This document shows positions 1 to 5,559 of a stretch of 5,784 nt of DNA, piece after piece. The stretch is from Nitrospirae bacterium RBG_16_43_11. GTDB lineage: Bacteria; Nitrospirota; 9FT-COMBO-42-15; HDB-SIOI813. Each line of letters opens with the position of its first letter. Within the stretch, counting starts at the first letter, position 1. The translations under genes were made by a program, and so were the position numbers. Location: assembly GCA_001805165.1 (NCBI GenBank), contig MHEI01000004.1, positions 10,218-16,001 on the forward strand. Reading direction: 5' to 3'. The notes below the pieces were generated by a model. It saw only the letters and a list, made by a program, of their open reading frames with translations. It was not told the DNA's origin and searched no databases.

Positions 1-437
1 TTATTTTCCGTTTCCTTAATAACCTTTTTCAACCATCTCTGTACTGACTCCGGAAGTTTATCTGTCTGCCCGATAGTCATAAACCTGATGTTATTATCCA
101 TCAGGGTCTTCAACTCTTTCCTGAGAAATTCCTCGAGGAACATCATAAGGGTGTTAACCTCAAGCTCAGGCCTTTTCCAGTTTTCCGCTGAAAAGGCATA
201 GATAGTCAGCACCTTTACCCCTATCTCTCTGCAGCATGTCACTATATCCCTGACTGACTTAATGCCTTCCCGGTGTCCGGCGAGTCTGAGAAATCCACGG
301 TTCCTTGCCCATCTCCCGTTCCCATCCATAATAATAGCGATGTGCCTGGGCATTCGTTCCCTGTCTATCAACTCTAATAGTTCTTCATAGGAAAGGCTCC
401 CGAGATCCAAATTCTCTTCTTCGTCCTTAACAAACAT
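1..437 (-). CDS. uppS: Undecaprenyl diphosphate synthase, N-terminal 145 residues (cut by window edge)
   Basis: Cis-prenyltransferase that condenses isopentenyl diphosphate onto farnesyl diphosphate to make the C55 lipid carrier for peptidoglycan and other wall polymers; it acts at the inner face of the membrane. I translated this strand directly. The family signature HIAIIMDGNGRWA is at residues 32-44, with D38 matching the catalytic Mg-binding Asp26 of E. coli UppS. With a constant offset of 12, R51, H55, N86, W87 and R89 match E. coli R39, H43, N74, W75 and R77. The frame is open to the window edge and stops just before the expected NTGLTLN segment, so about 100 C-terminal residues are missing. 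The ATG at 437 is preceded by AGAAAGGG (447-454, 9-nt spacing). An internal ATG at 353 (M29, beside the signature) is a possible shorter start. It lies 136 bp downstream of the HD-GYP gene and has its own promoter. Confidence 0.96.
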   Translation of the reverse strand, partial: MFVKDEEENLDLGSLSYEELLELIDRERMPRHIAIIMDGNGRWARNRGFLRLAGHREGIKSVRDIVTCCREIGVKVLTIYAFSAENWKRPELEVNTLMMFLEEFLRKELKTLMDNNIRFMTIGQTDKLPESVQRWLKKVIKETEN

Positions 438-446
438 ATGCAACAA

Positions 447-454
447 CCCTTTCT
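447..454 (-). promoter_or_regulatory. Ribosome binding site of uppS
   Basis: AGAAAGGG on the minus strand lies 9 nt before the ATG at 437. It favours that start over the internal ATG at 353, which itself has an AGGGA a few bases upstream, so the choice is likely but not certain. Confidence 0.55.
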
Positions 455-476
455 TGCTAAAATTAGTCAATGGTAC

Positions 477-505
477 ATATTATTATCTTGAGAATGGAAA
501 GTCAA
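477..505 (-). promoter_or_regulatory. Sigma70-type promoter of uppS
   Basis: On the minus strand, TTGACT (500-505, 5/6 to the -35 consensus) is followed by exactly 17 bp and TAATAT (477-482, 5/6 to the -10 consensus up to the order of one base). Transcription would start near 470, giving a leader of about 33 nt before the uppS ATG at 437. A second TTGACT at 465-470 has no good -10 partner. The promoter lies in the 136-bp gap after the HD-GYP gene, so uppS can be expressed independently of its upstream neighbour. Confidence 0.7.
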
Positions 506-573
506 ATGATTAGGAATGCTGAAAACCCGGGATGACAGCGAATGGCGCTGGAGTAACTTCGTGATATGAACCG

Positions 574-1527
574 TTACACAGATACATGCTCCTGCTCTTC
601 CATGTAAGTGCTTACAACATGGCGGAATGCTTCAACAACCTCAGGGTCAAACTGGGTGCCTGAAGATTTTTCTATTTCTTCCAGTGCCTGCCATGGCAGC
701 TTGCCTTTACGATATGGCCTGTCCGTTACAATTGCGTCATATGTGTCTGCAACCGCAATTATTCTTGCCCCTAATGGTACGTCCGCTTTCACTTTTAAAT
801 TATCTTCTTCTTTTTTACTGAAATACTCATGGTGGGCCAGAACAATAGGCACTGCATCACTCAGGACATTCCCCACCTTATTGAGGATATTTGCCCCCCT
901 TTCGCTATGCGAATTCATGACCTGCCGCTCGTCCTTTGTCAGCGCTGCAGCCTTTTTAATCAAATCCATACTTACATCTATCTTCCCGACATCATGCAAC
1001 AGAGCCGCCACCTTGATATTCTCGCACGCCTCTCTTGTGAGAGACATTGACCTGGCGATATCCATTGCAATATCAGCAACCCTGACAGAGTGCCCTTTCG
1101 TATACCTGTCTACAGATTCAATATACTTTACCAGTATCTCAATAACCCCCACATAAGACTGTTTCAGGTCCCTGTACCGCGCCTCCTTCTCTTCATACAA
1201 CCTCCCAACCACATAACTTGACAACACCAGGAAACTCCCCCATGTAACTATTTGAAAGACCAGATCAAAATCTACTTTTGAACGAATAGAAAATGTCTCA
1301 GGTGAAATTACAAGTCTCAGGGTTACTATAAGAACGGTCATTATCGAAGAGAGTACCGCCCCTTTTTTGCCGATATAATACCCTGCCACAAGTACCGGTA
1401 TAAAATAGAAGTACAGAAAGACAACTTTGTCTACAACAAACATATCTATGAACAAAAGGATAAGTATAATAACCGCCACCAGCACCGGCTCAAAGTATCT
1501 TGTTAGAAGATTCTTAAAAGCATTCAT
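574..1527 (-). CDS. Membrane-anchored HD-GYP-type phosphohydrolase with degenerate GYP motif
   Basis: Protein of 317 residues. About four hydrophobic segments (roughly 13-31, 35-53, 57-74 and 88-108) form a membrane or sensor module, followed by a short charged helix (110-125) and a cytoplasmic HD domain (about 126-305). Visible HD-family ligands are H146 (GHS), H178-D179 with K182 (LLHDVGKID), H207, H232-H233 (AHHE) and D261 (VADTYDA), followed by DRPYR at 269-273, all typical of HD-GYP c-di-GMP phosphodiesterases. The usual DGxGYP after HHE is absent: residues 235-250 are lysine- and glutamate-rich, yet the spacing to PLGARI is that of the normal family, so this looks like substitution rather than deletion. 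It may therefore hydrolyse c-di-GMP poorly, use another nucleotide, or act as a receptor. The ATG at 1527 is fixed by a full-length Shine-Dalgarno. It is divergent from the LOG gene and upstream of uppS; I see no strong terminator between this gene and uppS. Confidence 0.9.
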   Translation of the reverse strand: MNAFKNLLTRYFEPVLVAVIILILLFIDMFVVDKVVFLYFYFIPVLVAGYYIGKKGAVLSSIMTVLIVTLRLVISPETFSIRSKVDFDLVFQIVTWGSFLVLSSYVVGRLYEEKEARYRDLKQSYVGVIEILVKYIESVDRYTKGHSVRVADIAMDIARSMSLTREACENIKVAALLHDVGKIDVSMDLIKKAAALTKDERQVMNSHSERGANILNKVGNVLSDAVPIVLAHHEYFSKKEEDNLKVKADVPLGARIIAVADTYDAIVTDRPYRKGKLPWQALEEIEKSSGTQFDPEVVEAFRHVVSTYMEEQEHVSV

Positions 1528-1533
1528 AACCTG

Positions 1534-1542
1534 TCACCTCCT
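1534..1542 (-). promoter_or_regulatory. Strong Shine-Dalgarno of the HD-GYP gene
   Basis: AGGAGGTGA on the minus strand is a 9-base match to the 16S rRNA 3' end and lies shortly before the ATG at 1527. It is the best ribosome binding site in the window, settles the start codon, and contrasts with the weak sites of glnE and the LOG gene. Confidence 0.85.
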
Positions 1543-1574
1543 GTTAAGACTACTTATTAAATCAATTGCCATTT

Positions 1575-1598
1575 TTAGATTTGAATTTTATGATCTAA
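1575..1598. promoter_or_regulatory. Inverted repeat TTAGAT-N12-ATCTAA, possible operator
   Basis: The 6-bp arms TTAGAT (1575-1580) and ATCTAA (1593-1598) are perfect inverted copies with an 18-bp centre-to-centre distance. They bracket the -35 box of the LOG-gene promoter, a placement typical of a repressor site. No regulator family is recognisable, and short AT-rich dyads also arise by chance. Confidence 0.35.
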
Positions 1599-1609
1599 GA
1601 ATGTATACT
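1581..1609 (+). promoter_or_regulatory. Sigma70-type promoter of the LOG-family gene
   Basis: TTGAAT (1581-1586) and TATACT (1604-1609) are separated by exactly 17 bp, with 4/6 and 5/6 matches to consensus. Initiation near 1616 would leave a leader of about 36 nt before the ATG at 1652. The -35 box lies inside the TTAGAT/ATCTAA inverted repeat, and the -10 overlaps the -10 of a candidate promoter on the other strand. Confidence 0.6.
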
Positions 1610-1675
1610 ACCGCATAATTGAATCGGCAATTTTCGGGCTTCACATAAGGTATGAACAATATGGATGATCTAAGA
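1590..1675. repeat. 11-bp direct repeat ATGATCTAAGA, two copies
   Basis: Perfect copies lie at 1590-1600 (promoter spacer) and 1665-1675 (start of the LOG coding sequence), 75 bp apart, close to seven helical turns. Both contain the ATCTAA arm of the inverted repeat. The downstream copy also encodes part of DDLRG, so coding constraint cannot be excluded. Confidence 0.4.
1602..1630 (-). promoter_or_regulatory. Candidate promoter of the HD-GYP gene
   Basis: On the minus strand, TTGCCG (1625-1630) and TATACA (1602-1607) are separated by 17 bp, each 4/6 to consensus. The -10 uses the same palindromic GTATAC as the plus-strand promoter. It would give a leader of about 70 nt. It is weaker than the facing promoter; a TAAAAT nearer the gene is an alternative -10 but lacks a recognisable -35. 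Confidence 0.35.
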
Positions 1676-2332
1676 GGAAACGAGACCTGGCGGATATTCA
1701 GGATAATGAGTGAGTTCGTCGAGGGATTCGAGGAACTCAGCAGCGTTAAACGTGGTGTATCTATATTCGGCAGCGCCAGACTGTCAAGAAACAGTCACTA
1801 TTATAAGGACGTAATGAAGATAGCAGAGCTATTATCAAAAAAAGGCTTTTCTATCATAACAGGAGGGGGCCCCGGAATAATGGAGGCAGGAAACAGGGGG
1901 GCAAAGAAAGGGAAAGGGCTTTCCGTAGGATTAAACATTGGATTGCCTTTAGAGCAGTCTCCAAATAAATATCAGGATAAGAGACTCGATTTCAGGTACT
2001 TTTTTGCAAGGAAGGTCATGTTTGTCAAATACTCCGTAGGTTATGTAATAACCCCCGGTGGTTTCGGGACTCTTGATGAGTTTTATGAGGCACTGACCCT
2101 TATGCAGACAAATAAGATAAGGCGAATACCTATTGTGATGTATGGAAAGGATTATTGGGAAGGACTTATCAACTGGATGCAGGATACCATGCTGGGAAAA
2201 GGGACTATAGGTAAGGACGACATGAAACTATTCCATATGGCAGATGACCCTGAGGAAGTTGTCAGGATTATAGAAGAAGGCTACGAAAGACAGCGCGCCC
2301 CGATTAAAGGTAACCGCAGGAAGCTGGATTAA
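1652..2332 (+). CDS. LOG-family (TIGR00730-type) nucleotide 5'-monophosphate phosphoribohydrolase
   Basis: Rossmann-fold protein of 226 residues from the family long mislabelled 'lysine decarboxylase'. Characterised members cleave the N-glycosidic bond of (cytokinin) nucleoside 5'-monophosphates, releasing base and ribose 5-phosphate. Visible signatures are GVSIFGSAR (35-43), the phosphate-binding GGGPGIMEA (71-79), the FARK segment with R120, and PGGFGTLDE (135-143), whose arginine and E143 are the conserved catalytic pair. The C-terminus (about 213-226) is a basic tail. Length and motif order are those of a complete bacterial LOG; which base is the true substrate cannot be read from the sequence. 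Start choice is uncertain: the only Shine-Dalgarno-like TAAGG (1646-1650) almost touches the ATG at 1652 but sits 10 nt before an in-frame ATG at 1661, so the protein may begin at M4. The gene has its own promoter and converges on glnE with overlapping stop codons. Confidence 0.92.
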   Translation: MNNMDDLRGNETWRIFRIMSEFVEGFEELSSVKRGVSIFGSARLSRNSHYYKDVMKIAELLSKKGFSIITGGGPGIMEAGNRGAKKGKGLSVGLNIGLPLEQSPNKYQDKRLDFRYFFARKVMFVKYSVGYVITPGGFGTLDEFYEALTLMQTNKIRRIPIVMYGKDYWEGLINWMQDTMLGKGTIGKDDMKLFHMADDPEEVVRIIEEGYERQRAPIKGNRRKLD

Positions 2333-5300
2333 CCAAATATTTCGTCAAAAATACACCGGACATTCTTTCTTAATGATTCATATTCCTTCATAAGCCGTAT
2401 TGCCCCGCTTATGCGTTTTGAGTCTTTGTATTCCATCCTCTTTGCCAGTGGCGCTAATCTCTCAGGGGATTTTGACAGAAGATGTGAAGGCATATTCTGA
2501 ACAACCCTGAGCCGGCTCTCCAGTGTACGCAGAAAAATATACGACTTCTTTAATATGGAATATTGGTCCTTCGTGATCAGTTGCTCTCTGTATAATGCCT
2601 CAAGTGCTGTTAGCGTATTTGTAACCCTTATTGAGGAATACTTAGCACCATACAACAACTGGAGATACTGTACTATAAACTCAATATCCACAATTCCGCC
2701 TTCACCCACCTTTATGTCATAGTATTCTTCATTCTCCCTGGAAACCTCATTTTCCATCCTCAACCGCATATTTCTTATTGCAGAAGAGAGTTCAGCGGAC
2801 GTCCTGCTAACCTCATATAACACCGAATGAACGGTCTCAATAAATTCTTTTCCAAGGGACTCATCCCCCGCTGCAATCCGCGACCTTGTGAGTGACTGAA
2901 GCTCCCATATATCTGCGTGTTCCCTGATATAGCTTATGAATGCAACAATAGACTGAGACAACGGTCCCTTTGACCCGGAAGGTCTCAACCTTACGTCAAC
3001 CTTGAAAACAGTCCCTTCCCTCGTCATTGCTGTAAGGGCTGACATCGTCTTGCTTGACAGATGGGTAAAGTATTCATGGTTAGAAATCTTCTGTTTCCCA
3101 TTCGTCTCTCCATCACCGGAGTACAGGAAAACTATATCAAGATCAGATCCATAAGTAATCTCCTCTCCCCCAAGTTTCCCCATTCCTATAATACAGAATT
3201 CAGCCTCAATTACACCTCCATCTGTCCTGCATACAGGCCTGCCATATACCCGGCGTAATTCATCTCCTGCTATCTTCAAGGCACAGACCAAAGATACATC
3301 TGCAAGGTTTGAAAGATACTGTGAAGCATCACCAGGAGTCACATAACCGAGGATATCAATGTACCCTATCCGGATCTCTTCCGTATATTTAAACTTTCTG
3401 AGTAGATCAAGCTTCTCTGCATATGAAATGCACTGTTCCATCAATGAGAACAACTCTTCCTGCATATCCGCCGTAGTCCGCTTCTTCAGCATCTCTTCAG
3501 GATCTAAGAACATATCTATGATCTCAGGGTGTCTGATAACTATTTTTGACAGATACTCGCTGCTGCTGAAGATACTGATAACAGATTCAACGGCCTGCGG
3601 ATTCTCTTCAAAGAATGAATATAGTGTCTCTCTTGCCCCCACCGATGATATCAGCGCCTCTACATTATTCAGGGCCAGGTCCGGGTCTGACGAAGATGAT
3701 ATTTGAGCAAAAAACGATGGGAATATCCTTAAGAAGATCTGGCGGCTCCTGGGGGTCTGGTGACTGAAAGCAGCACCGTCCCTCAATAAAATGATATTTC
3801 TGTATGCCCTGACGGTGTCTTTGAAATTGTATCGTGACAACATATGTATAGCCTCATCCTCTGATACTACACCTCCTATTATCACTTCACAGTCGCCGGC
3901 CTCAGCTTCAACGCTTCCCTCCGGACCTTTCTTTGAAAAGAGGTCATCGTATATCTTTCTCACAGATTTTGTATAAGAGTTGTAATCTTTGAGAAGCTGC
4001 TCATACGCCCGGGACTTCGCCTTATCTTTGTAGCCGGTTCGCTTTGCAAGGGTGTTCAGATCCTTTGGGTCTGCCGGCATAACATATGTCTGACGCTCAC
4101 CGACGATCTGTATCATGTGCTCAACCCTTCGCATGAATTGATATGCCGCTGACAATATACCTTCCTCTTCATAAGATATAAACCCCTTCTGTGCGAGTTT
4201 GTGCAGGGCACGCATAGTATTTCGTTCCCTTATCAATGGTTCCTTACCGCCATACAGCAGTTGCAATGCCTGCACAAAAAACTCTACCTCCCTTATTCCC
4301 CCGTATCCGAGCTTCACATTACGTACATCCTTGCCTTTAACAGCAATGCTATTGTCTATCTTCACCTTCATATCCCTTATCTCATCAATAGCGGTAAAAT
4401 CGAGATATTTCCTGTAGACAAAGGGCTGGATCATCTTTAAAAATGCCTTGCCGAGATCTTCATCCCCGGCAACAGGACGTACCTTGAGCAGGGCAGCCCT
4501 TTCCCATGTTTGTCCCCATGATTCATAATAAACCTCGTAACTTCTCAGAGGAGATGCCAGGTCCCCCCGCTCACCTTCCGGCCTAAGCCTTGTATCTACC
4601 CTGAATACAAAACCCTCATCCGTAGTTTGCCCTATAACCTGACTCAGCATCTCGGATAGTTTGACAAAATACTGGTGATTAGAAAGGATGCCATGACTGG
4701 TTTCCCCCTTCTCTGTAGAGTAGAGATACATAATATCAATATCAGAACTGTAATTTAATTCTTCCCCTCCAAGTTTTCCCATTCCAAGAACGGTAAATGT
4801 ACATCTGCGTGAATTACCATCTTCATCAGAATATTGCGGTATCCCGTATCTCTTTTCCATGTCCCTGTTACAGGTGTCATAGGCTGCCTGTAGTGATACA
4901 TCTGCCACAACAGATATCTCCTGTGTAATCTCTGACAGAGTCCCGTAGCCCAGGAGGTCTCTAAGAGAGATGCGCAGATATTCCTTTTTCCTGAATCTCC
5001 TCAACATAGTTTTTACATCTTCTATGGTTGTCTTTGGCGTTATCTGCTTACGTAAACCTGCAAGAGCTGTATCTTTGGCAATAGTCCTTTTGAGAAAGTT
5101 CGGAACAGCCAGCCACTCAATATATTCACGCGGTGCTGAAAATAGAAAATTACAAAGATACTGGCTGCTTCCCAAAAGGAGCAAAAGGGGGGAGATGATC
5201 TCCTTATGAGATGAGAGAAATAGATAAAGCTTGTCCTTTTCCTCATAACTTGAGGCAAACCGTTCAAGATTGTTCAGAGACATATCCGGGTCAGGAGAAT

Positions 5301-5487
5301 CTATTGCTGACTGGAGTATTGAAGGCAGCAGCTTATCAAAGATACTGTGCAGGGGAATATCTCTGCGCAGCAACTGCAGGTTGACAGCCGCCCTTCTGCT
5401 GTCAGCAAAACCCACATTGGCTAATATAGAGGATAACTCAGCAGCATCTTGAAAATTTCTGATGATTTCTTGGGAGACTTTTTTCAT
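2329..5487 (-). CDS. glnE: Bifunctional glutamine synthetase adenylyltransferase / adenylyl-removing enzyme
   Basis: Cytoplasmic enzyme that adds AMP to, and phosphorolytically removes it from, a tyrosine of glutamine synthetase in response to PII signalling and glutamine, setting nitrogen assimilation. The 1052 residues form two homologous halves. The N-terminal adenylyl-removing half has GMGKLGG (235-241), DID (249-251), D298 in VDTRLRP, and GYGGIREVEFFVQ (394-406). The C-terminal adenylylating half has GMGKLGG (768-774), DLD (782-784), D831 in VDVRLRP, and GEGGIVDIEFIVQ (928-940). These aspartates match D173/D175 and D701/D703 of E. coli, so both activities look intact. A polar, acidic linker lies near 516-545. 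It is about 100 residues longer than E. coli GlnE (946) because the helical module DPDxxLNN (66-73 and 601-608) occurs in both halves. The ATG at 5487 has only a weak GGA 5 nt upstream; no nearby in-frame alternative exists. It probably follows the DsrE-like gene (72-bp gap) in one transcript. No glnA or glnB is visible. Confidence 0.97.
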   Translation of the reverse strand: MKKVSQEIIRNFQDAAELSSILANVGFADSRRAAVNLQLLRRDIPLHSIFDKLLPSILQSAIDSPDPDMSLNNLERFASSYEEKDKLYLFLSSHKEIISPLLLLLGSSQYLCNFLFSAPREYIEWLAVPNFLKRTIAKDTALAGLRKQITPKTTIEDVKTMLRRFRKKEYLRISLRDLLGYGTLSEITQEISVVADVSLQAAYDTCNRDMEKRYGIPQYSDEDGNSRRCTFTVLGMGKLGGEELNYSSDIDIMYLYSTEKGETSHGILSNHQYFVKLSEMLSQVIGQTTDEGFVFRVDTRLRPEGERGDLASPLRSYEVYYESWGQTWERAALLKVRPVAGDEDLGKAFLKMIQPFVYRKYLDFTAIDEIRDMKVKIDNSIAVKGKDVRNVKLGYGGIREVEFFVQALQLLYGGKEPLIRERNTMRALHKLAQKGFISYEEEGILSAAYQFMRRVEHMIQIVGERQTYVMPADPKDLNTLAKRTGYKDKAKSRAYEQLLKDYNSYTKSVRKIYDDLFSKKGPEGSVEAEAGDCEVIIGGVVSEDEAIHMLSRYNFKDTVRAYRNIILLRDGAAFSHQTPRSRQIFLRIFPSFFAQISSSSDPDLALNNVEALISSVGARETLYSFFEENPQAVESVISIFSSSEYLSKIVIRHPEIIDMFLDPEEMLKKRTTADMQEELFSLMEQCISYAEKLDLLRKFKYTEEIRIGYIDILGYVTPGDASQYLSNLADVSLVCALKIAGDELRRVYGRPVCRTDGGVIEAEFCIIGMGKLGGEEITYGSDLDIVFLYSGDGETNGKQKISNHEYFTHLSSKTMSALTAMTREGTVFKVDVRLRPSGSKGPLSQSIVAFISYIREHADIWELQSLTRSRIAAGDESLGKEFIETVHSVLYEVSRTSAELSSAIRNMRLRMENEVSRENEEYYDIKVGEGGIVDIEFIVQYLQLLYGAKYSSIRVTNTLTALEALYREQLITKDQYSILKKSYIFLRTLESRLRVVQNMPSHLLSKSPERLAPLAKRMEYKDSKRISGAIRLMKEYESLRKNVRCIFDEIFG

Positions 5488-5491
5488 GAGT

Positions 5492-5518
5492 ATCCAGACA
5501 GTTACTGAAGTTCTGGAT
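5492..5518 (-). promoter_or_regulatory. Inverted repeat in the glnE leader, possible start-masking hairpin
   Basis: Read as RNA from the minus strand, ATCCAGA (5518-5512) can pair perfectly with TCTGGAT (5498-5492) across 13 nt; an inner CAG/CTG can extend the stem with a 4-nt bulge. The 3' arm contains the only GGA near the glnE ATG and ends 4 nt before it, so folding would cover the ribosome binding site. There is no T-run, so it is not a terminator. Regulation is inferred only. Confidence 0.45.
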
Positions 5519-5542
5519 TCCTGCTTTCGCAGGAATGACAGG
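5511..5542. repeat. REP-like palindromic intergenic repeat
   Basis: ATTCCTGC (5517-5524) and GCAGGAAT (5529-5536) form a perfect 8-bp stem around TTTC (GAAA on the minus strand), flanked by TTCTGG and GACAGG. The layout (TGTCATTCC-type stem, GAAA loop, GGAATCCAG) matches a kind of short dispersed palindrome seen many times in some bacterial genomes, so further copies are expected elsewhere, though only one full copy lies here. No poly-T follows on either strand. It sits in the transcribed gap between the DsrE-like gene and glnE and may affect mRNA stability. Confidence 0.75.
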
Positions 5543-5559
5543 TAAGGTGCTGTTTCCGG

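Noticed and set aside
536..550. CAGCG-AATGG-CGCTG hairpin downstream of the HD-GYP gene, considered as a terminator
   Set aside because: The stem has only 5 bp and no T-run follows on either strand.
608..1156. Long plus-strand open frame (182 codons) opposite the HD-GYP gene
   Set aside because: It is antisense to a clearly conserved protein, has no ribosome binding site or recognisable domain, and its composition is that of a shadow frame.
1564..1632. Distant inverted repeat AATTGCC/GGCAATT flanking the divergent promoters
   Set aside because: Only 7 bp with 55 bp between the arms; likely by chance in AT-rich DNA, and no binding family fits.
3359..3706. Plus-strand open frames inside glnE (including 3061-3258, 4199-4440 and 4970-5209)
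   Set aside because: All lie opposite conserved GlnE sequence and show serine- and cysteine-rich translations typical of antisense frames.
5517..5536. The palindromic repeat as an intrinsic terminator before glnE
   Set aside because: The stem is good but no U-tract follows on either strand, so rho-independent termination is not supported.
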